The position numbers and the translations under genes are program-made. Positions 45,949 to 57,156 of a stretch of 64,000 nucleotides of DNA are shown here, piece after piece; position 1 is the stretch's first letter, and the number at the start of each line of letters is the position of its first letter. Source of the DNA: Ulota crispa (lineage: Eukaryota > Streptophyta > Bryopsida > Orthotrichales > Orthotrichaceae); NCBI GenBank assembly GCA_963920765.1, contig OY987243.1:33603060-33667059 (forward strand). The letters are read 5' to 3'. The notes under the pieces are model-generated. The model searched no databases. It was not told the origin of the DNA and saw only the letters and a program-made list of their open reading frames with translations.

Positions 45949-46712
45949 CCCCTAAAGGACCAAAGAGCCCAATATGGCCAAAGGGGGTGCTTGGAGGTGT
46001 GAAAGTATATAAAAGAGATATTTTAAACTCAAAATTTGGTCTGTCATGCAAGTTCAAATGGAGCTGCTAGTTCAAGAAAAAATTCTGATTGGCTTATTGT
46101 TCCTTAAAGTGCCTCCTTTGCTCTAAATTCTATATGGAATATGAAAAATATTCTATTTTTTTTACAATTAGGAGAAAAATGTCTTTGGGCAAACAGAGGG
46201 AGCGGCTTAGAGAGTAGATGGGATGGGTGCTCTCATGTCTCGTATTGTGCAAGGGAGAAGTTTGGTGATGTATCACTTTTTTTCTTGATTTGGGCAAGGT
46301 CTTTATAACTCTAAAGTAAGGAGATGATGGAATCTAGCTACTTTGAGTGACCATATCTTTTGGAGTTTTTTTCCATTGTGGAGTTTTTTTTCCATCAAGT
46401 ATAGTGAGACACAATCTCATGGGATCAGCCATTAGGTAAATATTTCTTTTGAGAAAATATTACATGAAAGTCCAAAATCCATATTTTGAACTATTGCCCA
46501 AATTGGAAAACATGAGATTCTCAATGGTGAGGATTTTGCAAATTCACTTGGATTTGAAATCAAATTGGTTGGAAACATTTGATTTATAGTTGGGTATAGA
46601 ATGATTAGTTTGGATTATGTGATTACTTGTTCAACTTTCCAAAAACTCGAGGAATGTGTTGAAGGTTTCATGTTGAAGGTATGCTGAATTTTCTTAGCAA
46701 GATGCTTAGGGG
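45949..46712 (-). mobile_element. piggyBac-like miniature element, family C copy 2
   Basis: TTAA at 45945-45948 and 46713-46716, ends read inward CCCCTAAAGGACCAAAG and CCCCTAAGCATCTTGC. It is 764 bp and a reverse match to 38913-39681. Its right-hand TTAA is shared with the next family B element, so the two stand back to back with a single TTAA. Confidence 0.76.
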
Positions 46713-46716
46713 TTAA

Positions 46717-47629
46717 CCCCTAAAGGACCAAGCAAAGTTTTCACCAAAAACTCTTCAAAACTGTCATTTTTAGAGCATCAACCAAGTTTGAAAACAAAAA
46801 CATTTTTATGCATATGTGACCGTAGGATCTTGTAGAAGAATGGTTTTAGAAGATGTGGAAAAAAATTTAGAGTTTTTCACCACGTGAATTAAAAGTTAGA
46901 ATGGTTTGAATATTCAAAAACGATATGTGAAAAATCGAGCAGCTACCCTTCAGAAGGTGAAATTCCTAAGAAAAAAAAGGCCATGTGGGTGGTGCTTCTC
47001 TAAATTCCTTATTCCACCTAAGCAAAGCACATGTCAAAAAAGTTTCAAATCATTTGGAGTTGCATAAAATATGGAAAAAAATTAGTAAGTAAAAAGAAGT
47101 AGAGAATGATTAAAAATACTAAATTGTTAAAAATTTAATTATGGAAATGAAAATTGCCAATTCCAATGGTCATAATGTTGTCATAAACAATATTAATCCT
47201 TTAATTTTGTTTTTTTTCCAAAATATTGAAAATGGAATAAAATAAAGGACTTCAAAGTTTATTTTGGAGTAGAGAATCCATAACTACCCGCAAACAAAAA
47301 TCCTCATAACTTTCATCTTGTTGATCCAAATGGAATGATCAAAAGCTTCCTACATTCACATGAACCTCCTAAACCAATTTAAAATTTTAGTTTTTGAAAA
47401 AACTGATTTTTAAAAATCTGCCCAAGCTGCCCACCAAATGTAAAAAACAACATATTAGGCCATAACTTTTTACTCATAATTCCAAATGTCATGAAATTTA
47501 GTGCATATCAAAGATAAACCTTGTCCCCACATTCCATTAAATTTCAGACTAAAATATGAAAATCTCCAATCACAGGTACCTGTCCAAAATTGCTATGTTT
47601 CTAAAAAGGGAGATTTGGTCCTTTAGGGA
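46717..47629 (+). mobile_element. piggyBac-like miniature element, family B copy
   Basis: TTAA at 46713-46716 and 47630-47633, ends read inward CCCCTAAAGGACCAAGC and TCCCTAAAGGACCAAATC. It is 913 bp with the family B block order (poly-purine after CCGTAGGATCTTG, AAATATGGAAAAAAATTAGT, TTTATTTTGGAGTAGAGAAT, CTCATAACTTTCAT). Confidence 0.76.
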
Positions 47630-47759
47630 TTAAGGGACTGCGTGCCTATGACGACACACAATTTGTGGAGGAACCTCCACCATTTACCGCACACTTATTA
47701 TTGTATTATCTATAAGCAAATCTCTCCTTCTTCGTTTTTTGCTCTTCTTTGTTGATTAA

Positions 47760-48669
47760 CCCCTAAAGGACCAAGCCATTTTTTTTAGTAAGAAAGACTG
47801 AAAACTACCACTTTTGGAGGAATGAGAGGAATGGTGTTCTTTTTTTTTTTTTTTTGAAATCCAACCATAGGATCTTGCTCTAGATAGCATGAGGTACTTA
47901 GGAAAAAATTTGAGCTTATTTCAAATGACAAGGACTGAGATTTTTACAAATGAAGTGAAGAAAAAAGTTTTTTTTCATACTGCTTAAAAATTTTAGATGC
48001 CGTTGACCACTCCTATATCAAAAAATTTGCTCTACGCAATGTTGAGGTTTTTTTTTTCCCATGTAGAAGACCAAGTTAGGTATGTGTGGGAGAATTTTCA
48101 AATCAATTGGAACTATATAGCACATGGAAAAAATCAATAAGTAAAAAGAAGCCATTGAATGGGTCAAAATACTAAACTATTAAGAATTTAATTATTAAAA
48201 TGAAAAATCCAAATTCCAACGGTAGTGATGTTGTAATAAACAATCTACTTCCTTTGGTTTAGTTTTTTTTTCCAAAATAGTGAAAATTGAGTAAAATAAA
48301 GGACTTCAAAGTTTATTTTAGAGTAGAGAATCCATAATTGCCCGCAAACAAAACCTCCGTATAACTTTCATGTCTTTGATTGAAATGGAATGATGCAAAG
48401 CTTCTCATGTATGAAAAAATCTAAAGAACCAGTTTCAAAATTTTATTTTAAAAGTATATAATTTTCAAAGAAGTTTTTGGGCTGCCTAGATGGGCAGCCT
48501 CCCCAAAATTTTAGAAAAACATGCATAACTTCTTCAATAAATGTCAAAATGAAGAATTTTGAATTCCCCATCTCCCATAAAAGTTTCAAAAAATCACACA
48601 AAGTAGTTTACTCATAGGTACATGACTGAAACCCAAACGGTCCCCAAAGTGACAACAGTCCTTTAGGGG
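47760..48669 (+). mobile_element. piggyBac-like miniature element, family B copy (best preserved)
   Basis: TTAA at 47756-47759 and 48670-48673, ends read inward CCCCTAAAGGACCAAGCC and CCCCTAAAGGACTGTTG, a 12-base inverted terminal match. It is 910 bp. It is the clearest reference for family B: T-run at 47845, CATAGGATCTTG, AAGACCAAGTTAGG, CCTCATAAC-type block, GGGCTGCC, and CATAGGTACATG near the right end. It is noncoding. Confidence 0.8.
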
Positions 48670-48792
48670 TTAAGGTAGGAGGCTTGAACTCCGTTAGGGC
48701 ATTAAAATTGCTCATTTCCCTAAATGAAGCTGCCAAAACATGTACTTATTCATAGCCTTTTAGTTATGTATAGTGGACGTACATTTGAGGGT

Positions 48793-48990
48793 GTGAGCAA
48801 TTTTAGAACCCTATGACCTTTTCACTTCAAAATTTCATAACTAATTCCATCGAATTCCAAAAAATATGAAAAAACTTGGGTTAATGCCAATTCCTCTTGC
48901 CTTTCAAGTAAAACTTATTGAAAACTAATTCAAGAAGTTCCACCACTCCAAGATTCAGTTTCAGCACTTAGATGGTCGGTTTATGAGTGT
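48793..48990 (+). repeat. Dispersed repeat family F, copy 1
   Basis: About 200 bp shared with 58776-58985 and 61577-61785: TTTAGA(A/G)CCCTA, CACTTCAAAATTTCATAACT, CAATTCCTCTTG and CAAGAAGTT(T)CACC in the same order. The ends are undefined, the superfamily is unknown, and it is noncoding. Confidence 0.6.
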
Positions 48991-49466
48991 CTTACTTTAT
49001 GTGCCGCTCTGCTTGAAATGCTAAGTTACAGGAGCTTTCATTACAAGGAATTTGAACCCAAGAATGGGCCCCTTCCCCCAAAACTATGGAAAATTTGGGA
49101 ACACTTCCACAACACTTCCACATAGGCAATCTGCAGCAGTATGACATGGCATTAGGGCAACCATATTAGACATTATTATTTAATTATTATTTTTGAAAAA
49201 AAGAAATTTTTTTTGACTTTTTTTTGGATACTTTATTTTTGGATTTTTTATTTTGTTATTTTTTATTTTTTTCTGACGACTAGCAATGGTTGGTTCTCAG
49301 CATTGGGAACATCCAAACTCACAGCCCTTTTTTGGGTCCAAATCCTTATAATGCCTTCCTCCCTATGGCTCTTGACTCCTCAGACTAGAGGACTTTGTCG
49401 TTCTCGTCCTCGTCTGTATTGCACATTTCCCTATCAAACGTACTCATACTGCTCTAGTGTATTGTA

Positions 49467-50344
49467 CAATGGGGGGACAAAAAGATTGGGAACACCTTGT
49501 TAGGCCATTCAAAGAAACTGTACCTAACATATAGAGAATAATTGATATTTTATTGTCTTGCATCATTGGTGTTGAATTCTTATGCAACCTCCATCAAGAA
49601 TACCAAATTTCAACTCCTAAAAATCAAAACTCTATTTTTGGTGAATTATTTTACACAATATCATGGTTTTACATGATAATTAATTAAAAAATATTGGTGA
49701 TGAATTTTTGAGATTGGATTGCATGAGGATGTAAGAAACATCCATACACACATCTTTCCTTTGAACAAGCATCTCCAAAAAGCTACAAAATTTCTTCTAC
49801 ATATGATTTAATGTTGGGATGATTATGACCAAATTTTGTAAAATAGATGTAATCAAATTTTAATAAGATTTTGGCAAATTAAACATATTCTTGTGCTCAA
49901 AGTTACAAACTAAAATCACAATGGACATATCAAATTGCAAAATCTGATTATCATACAATTATATCTATTTTACAAAATTTGGTCATAATCATCCCAACAT
50001 TAAAACATATGTAGAAGAAATTTTGTAGCTCTTTGGAGATGCTTGCTCAAAGGAAAGATGTGTGTATGGATGTTTCTTACATCCCCGTGCAATCCAATCT
50101 CAAAAATTCATCACCAATATTTTTTAATTAATTAACATGTAAAACCTTGATATTGTGTAAAATAATTCACCAAAAATAGAGTTTTGATTTTTAGGAGTTG
50201 AAATTTGGTATTCTTGATGGGGGTTGCATAAGAATTCAACACCAATGATGCAAGACAATAAAATATCAATTATTCTCTGTATGTTAGGTATAGTTTCTTT
50301 GAATGGCCTAACAAGGTGTTCCCAATCTTTTTGTCCCCCCACTG
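49467..50344. mobile_element. Long foldback element with Tc1/mariner-like ends, copy 2
   Basis: It is 878 bp and almost wholly an inverted repeat. The ends read inward are CAATGGGGGGACAAAAAG and CAGTGGGGGGACAAAAAG, both continuing ATTGGGAACACCTTG. TA precedes the left end (49465-49466); the right is followed by TG, a possible decayed TA. Ends of the form CAGTG with flanking TA resemble Tc1/mariner elements; the assignment is tentative. Arms are about 400 bp. It is related internally to 44139-44944 and has no transposase. Confidence 0.78.
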
Positions 50345-50483
50345 TGCTGTATTTGAAGGGGGTATGTGGGCAGCCACCTTTCCGCAGCCCCTCCTCCTCT
50401 TGGGCAAAATTTCTTTGATTTTTGCAAAATGGATTTGAGGGTGAAAAATTTTGACATGTTCATCTAGTGAAAACCATAGATTT

Positions 50484-50485
<2 letters not shown>

Positions 50486-50546
<61 letters not shown>
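50486..50546. repeat. TA dinucleotide microsatellite
   Basis: About 30 uninterrupted TA units between TTTCCC and TTGTCAAG. Confidence 0.95.
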
Positions 50547-50548
<2 letters not shown>

Positions 50549-50620
50549 CAAGTTTAAAATTTCAGATTCAAGTTTGGATTCAATGACCCTCAATTAGCCT
50601 TCAGTTGCCAAGTAACTTAA

Positions 50621-51270
50621 CCCCTAAAGGCCCAAGTCATTTTTTTTGTGAAAATCACTGAAAAATGCTACTTTTGGGGGAATGAGTAGAAAAGAAAGAA
50701 TTTTTTTTTTTTTTTGGAAATCTAACCATAGGATCTTGTCCTAGACTACTGGAGGTATTTGTGGGGAGAAACTTAGCTCATTCTAGATGTAGGGGAGTGA
50801 GATAATGACATCTGAAGTGAAAAAAAAAGTTTTTTTCCCTCCTGCCCAAAAATTTCAGCAGCCTTTGACTGCTCTTATATCAAAAAAATTGCTCTATGCA
50901 AAACTGAGGTTTATTTTTTCCACGTAGAGGACCAAGTTAGGTATGTGTGAGAGAATTTTCCAATCAATTGGAGGTGTGAATCACACTTTGTAAAACCTTG
51001 CAATACCATAAGGTCATAAAATTTGCAAATACACTAGACAAAATTGGAAGATTTATGCAAAACGCAATAAATTGAATTACACTAATCCAAACGGCAAATA
51101 TCAAAAAAACTTAATCTACTACAATTTGGAAAAAATAAATTAAAAATATCAATGGGCAAATCAATGAAATCACTAAGTTTCAAATTTTCAATAATGGGCA
51201 GATGGAACAGGGGTTTACGAGGCCAGAGGACGGGTCCCCCTCCACCTCCATTCCACCCCATTCCATCCCC
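50621..51270 (+). mobile_element. Family B-like element with a longer tail, copy 1 (right end unclear)
   Basis: TTAA at 50617-50620, then CCCCTAAAGGCCCAAGTC. The first 350 bp follow family B. From about 50970 it departs into CACACTTTGTAAAACCTTGC.. and AAATTTGCAAATACACTAGA, shared instead with 56319-56940, ending with a GACGGGTCC...CCACCTCCAT block common to both. No matching right end with TTAA was found, so the far boundary is open. Confidence 0.6.
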
Positions 51271-51520
51271 TAGCACGGAGTTCATGAGGGCCGGAAAGGG
51301 CGCTCCCACGGCCAGCACAGCTCCTCCACATTGGTCCAATTTAGTTTTGAATTCTTACCAAAAGGGCTACCCATACCCTGTCCACGCCTTCCAGTCACCC
51401 ACGGTGATAGGCGAGTTACCCGCATTGAAGTTGGGTAAATGGATACTTCTAAAGCTACAGTTAGTGGCCTTGCTCGGCTTGAACCCGATTCAAACTTGTG
51501 CATATGCAATTCTTGATAGA
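51271..51520 (+). other. GC-rich segment after the family B-like element
   Basis: This patch (with 51200-51270) is unusually rich in C and G for the region and carries open frames on both strands with Pro- or Gly-rich products. None is recognised. It may be DNA captured by the preceding element, since 56880-57020 has a shorter counterpart in the same place. Confidence 0.35.
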
Positions 51521-51919
51521 GGATTGATATGTCTACCACTCCCTTTCAGCTATTCTACCACACCCTTGGGGTAAATTTCAGACTTTTAGTTAAATTTGAG
51601 AATTTGGAATTTAGATTTGGACTTAGAGACCTCGATATTGTCTAGAACCATAAAAAAAGGTTGCAATTGAACAAGACCCAATGAAAATGCTTATCTTGGG
51701 GGAAAAGTATTATTTTCACTTTTGTTTATAAAAAAAGATAAGCTTTTTCATTGGGTGTTGTTCAACTAGAACATTTTTATGATTCTAGACTAAATCATGG
51801 TCTTTGAGTCCAAATACGAATTCCAAATTCTCAAATTTAGCTTTTCGATGGTAGAAATCTAAAATTTACCTTGGGGTGTGGTAGAATACTTGAAAGGGTG
51901 TGGTAGACATATCAATCCC
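51521..51919. mobile_element. Foldback element of about 400 bp
   Basis: GGATTGATATGTCTACCAC at the left pairs with GTGGTAGACATATCAATCC at the right. Inner pairs include TTCTACCACACCC(TT)GGGGTAAATTT against AAATTTACCTTGGGGTGTGGTAGAA, and ATGAAAATGCTTATC against GATAAGCTTTTTCAT. It is noncoding. Confidence 0.74.
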
Positions 51920-52697
51920 CTTCTTGCTATTATGTGATGTTGACCTTATAATTTTATTTACAAAAAACTTACAAACATAGATTTAGGGCCTCTTCACAAT
52001 ATGGCCAAAGGTGAAGAGGCCGTTAGTTTCTAGTGATCAAATTGTGCACAAGAAACCAAGAGTTCAGCCTCTTAACCCTTCACATTAGAAGCCAAACTCC
52101 AAAGGTCGTCATCCTCCAAATGCTTACATGGCAGCACTTCATCATCCGCAGCAATGGCCTCTCAAGAAAAAATTTAGTCAAGCAAAAATGGAAACCCATA
52201 CTACGGTTGAGAGGCGGTTAGATTGTTTTCATAAAATAATCAAGTGATCTTGGCCGTTAGATTTGGAAAGTCTAATAAATTTTGTTGCTTTGGACATTGA
52301 GCTTGGCCTTTGGAGGCTTCACACCAAGGCTGGCCAAGGGTGTCAAAAAAAATATTTTATTGCCTATTTTCAACCCATTTCATTTGCCTCTCAACAAAGT
52401 TTGGCCACTCAATCCCACGGCCTCTCAACTTGGTTGGTCATAGTGTGAAGCTGCCCTTAAATTCATTTGATAGTAAGCTCAAAATGGAAGACAAGGGCAT
52501 AAAAAAAGAAATTAATTACAAGCAAAACAACTGCTTCTAATAAGGTATTTTCACAATCCATTGGTTTACATAGAGTCCACTTTATAGGTGTATCAAAATA
52601 CAGTGTTTTCACAAAATGTATATAATTAAAAAAAAATTGATAATGTCAATAACAACTCCTATCTATCTATTTTATAAAGAGTAGGTTGTATGTCCCA
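51920..52697. other. AT-rich DNA, no gene seen
   Basis: No supported coding frame; 52050-52450 is more balanced but has only short frames. Confidence 0.45.
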
Positions 52698-52916
52698 CAT
52701 TAGGAAAAATTCGAGCCCTCTAGAGGGCTCTTATGAATCTATGCCCAATGTGCATATAGAGTAAATTTCAGAGGTTAGATCTAACCTTTGTCACGCAATC
52801 AGATCTTATGAAACAATGTACAAACCAATAAAAAAAAATTATTGTTTTTTTACCTCCGTTATGTAGCGGGCACGCATTCATAAGGGCCTTTTGGAGGGCT
52901 CAAAATTTTGCTAATG
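52698..52916. mobile_element. Inverted-repeat element with CATTAG ends, copy 2
   Basis: The ends read inward are CATTAGGAAAAATTCGAGCC and CATTAGCAAAATTTTGAGCC, both followed by CTC. It is 219 bp and shares its ends with 36185-36959 but has a different, much shorter interior. It is noncoding. Confidence 0.66.
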
Positions 52917-52950
52917 TAATTCAATAACTCATGATATAATTCTCTGTTGA

Positions 52951-53848
52951 CTCCTAAAAGCCCAAATACTATTTTTTTGGCAACATAGCACATTTGGGCA
53001 GGCTAATATTTGTGAAGCAACAAATGTATTCCCACATGAAGGGTAGAGGATGTGCACCCAAGGAGTAGCTTTCCTATAAACAAAATTTTAGGCCATTTCA
53101 ATTTGTAAAAAAAAATATGATGCAATATGTTGTTTGCTCAAGGGGCAGCACATTCAAAAAAAATTACACTAATTGAACTTTTGGGATCTTGCTCAAAGTT
53201 TGAGGGGCAAAGATATCTCCTTGTCAAATTTGACCCAACCTCATTCCATGAGTCCCTTGCTTTGCCTTTGTTGGAAGTGACCCTATGTTGATCAAGCTTG
53301 TCAAAGTCACAATTTCTGACAAATTTCTTTTTTTTCCTTTCCCTCCTCTGAACTTTGAAGCTAGCTAAACTCTTCACCTTTATTGTTCACATTCTAAAAG
53401 TATTGCTGTATGAGGAAGTTAAAAATTGTTGAAAAATAGTTTAGTATGAGAATTTACTTTAAGCTATTTTTGCATTCCAAGTTTTCATATGTAGTCCCCA
53501 AGTCAAAATGTTATGACAACTTTTAAACATATGGCTTGCTCCATCATAAAAGTTAATTAGAAAAATTTCAATCAAAATAGTGTAAATTATTGGTGCAAAA
53601 GTTTCCCAAATTAGATCAGCCCAAAATTTGAATGCCCGCAAAAATAGTTATTTCTCATTTCAAAGCTTGTAATCTCACAATGTGTGTGCTAAAGATCTTT
53701 CATCTTTTTACTACAACATACCAAAGTAGTCTTTTATAGATTTTCCGGTACATTACACCAAGATTTCATTTTCAATTTTTTTTGCCTTTGCTATCAAAAC
53801 AACTCATTTTAATTTTTTGAGTGAAACATAGCCTCCAGTATTTAGGGG
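52951..53848. mobile_element. piggyBac-like miniature element, 898 bp
   Basis: TTAA at 53849-53852 on the right; TTGA (52947-52950) on the left. The ends read inward are CTCCTAAAAGCCCAAATAC and CCCCTAAATACTGGAGG. The TTAA at 53849 is followed at once by CCCCTAAATACACAAGG, the start of a further element whose other end I could not place. Confidence 0.6.
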
Positions 53849-53852
53849 TTAA

Positions 53853-54534
53853 CCCCTAAATACACAAGGCAATTGGGGTATTTAGAAAACTTTGAGACCT
53901 TGTTAAAGGCAGAGATTTTCATTTCTTTTTCATTTTTTTTAAGAAGTTTTGGTATGAAGCTAGCTTGAATGTCTTATTTTAATTTCCTTCCAACCACATT
54001 TTGATTGATTTGGGTGGAAGCTAAAGTGCAAGCATGTCTCTTGCACATTAAAAAGTGTGATGAATAGCGTCACTGAAGAGCCTATGACAACTGTCACATT
54101 GGAAAAACAAGTAATAAGTTGAGGAATAAGTGAAGATTTCCCTTAGGCACTTCCTTGGGCAGCAAGGGCCCTTTTACTAAATTTTCATTGTTCAACATAA
54201 TGTCAATGTATTTTTGTGCTAATTACACTTTGAATACTTTTTTTATACAAGTTAGAATTCACTCACCATTGAGTTCATTTTCATTCATAACAATTTTTGG
54301 TTAATAATTGGAGCCAAACTTTATTTTTGTACTAGGAGGTAGCTCTTTGATAGTTGTATTGCATGTTAATTTGTGAAATTGTGATCATGGTTTTGGAAGG
54401 GGACTCATTAGTTTTGAAATAATAATAACAAATAATAAACCATCAACAACAATTGTTTCCCAATTTTATACAAAGAAGTTGCCATTTTGCTAAGAAAATT
54501 TGAAGGACATCCTAGGATTATGCATTTTAAGTTT
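53853..54534. other. AT-rich DNA starting with a piggyBac-like end
   Basis: It begins CCCCTAAATACACAAGG after the TTAA shared with the previous element. No counterpart right end is evident before the next element. No gene is supported. Confidence 0.4.
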
Positions 54535-54538
54535 TTAA

Positions 54539-55438
54539 CCCCTAAAGGACCATTGTCCTTTTGGGGGACAAATGGAATTTTGGGTAGGTACCTACGGCCT
54601 CATATTTTATCTTGGTTTTTTGAAACTATTTCTGAAGATAGAAAAACACATCAACTTCTAGGGAATATAGTTTTTATTCCAATCTATGCCTGGAAGCAAA
54701 ACTTATGCCCAAATAAGCACAAATTTGGAGAGACTAGGTAGCAATTTTTTATTTTTTACCAAAAAAATGATTGTTATAAGTTTTTTCTCATAGGTTATAA
54801 TTTTGTCTACATCTGAAGCTTTGATCCATTGCATTTGGACTAGTTATGAGAAAGTTATGGACATTCTTAATTTTTGGGCAATTCAAGCATCTTTTTGGAA
54901 AGATAACCTCTGAAGTTCATTTTTGAATGCAAGCTTAAAATTTTTTCAAAGAAATTGTTTGAAAGGGTGAAGTCTGCTTTCTTCAACAATCTCATCTTTG
55001 GGATTATCGTGTTTCAATTCCATTGCAAGGTTATTAACAATTTAATTTTTTGTCAAATGTCATACCTTCTTCAACCTAATGTTTTTTTGAGAATAAAAAG
55101 TAAGTGTTTTTAGTTTAGATTTTTTCAGAGATTCTCAACACAATTTCCCGACATAAAAAATTAAACCTCCAAACTATGTGCTGCAAAAGTTTTAAGTTAA
55201 AATTTTTCAAAGCCAAACTATCTAGTCATGCAAGGTGTAAAAAATAATTTTTGTACACTTTAAATGCAAAATATCTTGCAATATGTGAAATCAAAGTTTT
55301 TGAATTTTCTTTTAAACATTTTTATACTAGTCTAGTACAAGATCCTACAATTAGGTATGCAAATAGACCAATTTCAAACTTTAGAAATGGTAGTTAAGAG
55401 TGTCTTTTGACAAAATAAAGGTCACAATCCTATAGGGG
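54539..55438 (-). mobile_element. piggyBac-like miniature element, family B (reversed)
   Basis: TTAA at 54535-54538 and 55439-55442, ends read inward CCCCTAAAGGACCATTGTCC and CCCCTATAGGATTGTGACC. The order of blocks is family B read in reverse (GGGGGACAAATGG and GGTAGGTACCT near the left end; CAAGATCCTAC near the right end). It is 900 bp. Confidence 0.72.
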
Positions 55439-55442
55439 TTAA

Positions 55443-56314
55443 GCAATGGTTATGAGTGATACAGTGATGGTTTTGGGTGATTGGCATGACAGTTTCTAGT
55501 GCCCCAACTCACTATTGAAGAACTCCTCAAGTTGGTATTATGAGCATATGAGCACACTAAAGACATCCCCACTATACATTTTTAGGAATTTAGGACTTTG
55601 AAACATCTTTTTGAACAATTGCTAGCAATTGAGACTTTCAAACTAATGCCAATATTTTTAATTTCCTCTTCCAAACTTAACATTATTTCCTTTAAAGTTC
55701 TTCAATTTATTTTCTTACCTCAAAACCTTTATTTTCATGCTTATGGGTGCTCCTACCTTACAAGTAGGGAGACAAGTAGAGGAAATAAGAATATTTTGAG
55801 GAATTCTCTCCATTGCCAAAGAAATTGTTTACATGGGTAAAGAGAATGATTGTGACTTTGATTAACCATTGATTGAACATATTGTTTTTCAACTTAAAAT
55901 ATGGAGATGCTTGATTAAGATAACATTGTGCATGTTGCAAGATATACATATCCATGAACAATTGTACAATATGACTTACATTTGAGAACTTGTACAGTCC
56001 ACGAAACTTATAACCAACAACTCCCAATTCAAGTGGTTAGTATAAGGCTTTGTCAAAAGAAGAGTTATCAAAAAAATCAAGTCCACCACGAAGAAGCTTA
56101 CGGTTATTCTTGTTTGGTGGTGGAATTACTTTTGAGCTCATGGGTATATGTGATGTTCTTTAGTATTTCTTGTTTGGCCAATAGTTGCTGGTTATAAGTG
56201 TCATGCACTATATATGTATACTCTTGGTACATGATAGTGGGATATTTTTAATAAATCACAACAAACATACCTACATGAAGCTCAAAGTCCTTTTGATTTT
56301 GCAACCATATTCAT
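55443..56314. other. AT-rich DNA, no gene seen
   Basis: Only short chance frames. Confidence 0.5.
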
Positions 56315-56318
56315 TTAA

Positions 56319-56940
56319 CCCCTAAAAGACCAAGCCCTTTTTGCTGTAAAAGTCACTCAAAACTACCACTTCTAGGGGAATGAATGGAAAGATTTAATAG
56401 AAGGTTTATTGGACATTCAGTTGTAGATCTTGCCCTAGATTACAAGAGGTAGTTGTGAGAAAAAATCAGCTCATTTGAGATGGAGAGGAGTGAGATATTT
56501 ACATTTGAAAAGTAGAGAGAAAGTTCTTTTTCTTATTGCCCAAAAAACTTTAGAATCTTTAAACTACTTTTATATCAAATGAGTTGCTTTACACACAGTT
56601 GAGGTTTAGTTGCTCCATATAGAAGACCAAGGTACATATTTGAGGGAGAGTTTTTTAATGTATTGGAGGAATGCTACATACATCAAAAAATCTTTGAAAG
56701 CCGGAAGGTTTTGAAATTTGCAAATACACTATAGATGCACAATTGGAAACTTTGTGTAAAACTCAAAAAACTTGATTCACACAAATCAAAGCGATAAAAA
56801 CGTAGGAATAATAGTAAATTATCACTTTCAAAAAAAACATGTAGAACCTACTTAAAAAACTTTAACACTAGATTTTCACATGGAATAAGTGAAATGGACG
56901 GTTTGGGTCTCATTGGACGGGTCCATTCCACCTCCATGTA
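56319..56940 (+). mobile_element. Family B-like element with a longer tail, copy 2 (right end unclear)
   Basis: TTAA at 56315-56318, then CCCCTAAAAGACCAAGCCC. It follows 50621-51270 block by block (GTAGATCTTGCCCTAGA, GCAAATACACTA, then GGACGGGTCCATTCCACCTC). As in that copy no matching right end is found. Confidence 0.58.
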
Positions 56941-57023
56941 TGTACCCATTGATATTCCCTCCCACTTTTGGCTAGTTAGTTGGTAAGGACCACCCTGCTT
57001 TGGGCCCACATTTCCCTTCTGCT

Positions 57024-57153
57024 CACTACAAGGAAACCATGGTCAAATTTACAAATAGTTGACAAAGATTGTGACCTAATTTATAGTATATTGTAGATTA
57101 GGTCACAATCTATGTCAACTTTTTATACATTTGACCATGGTTTCCTTGTAGTG
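57024..57153. mobile_element. CACTA-type miniature element (130 bp)
   Basis: The ends CACTACAAGGAAACCATGGT and, read inward from the right, the identical 20 bases continue into CAAAT. GCT occurs directly on both sides (57021-57023 and 57154-57156), the 3-bp duplication typical of CACTA elements. The arms pair to the centre (GATTGTGACCTAAT against GATTAGGTCACAATC). The near-perfect arms suggest recent insertion. It is noncoding. Confidence 0.9.
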
Positions 57154-57156
57154 GCT

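Noticed and set aside
51152-51574. 140-codon plus-strand frame with a proline run
   Set aside because: It crosses from a transposon tail into a separate foldback element, so it cannot be one gene.
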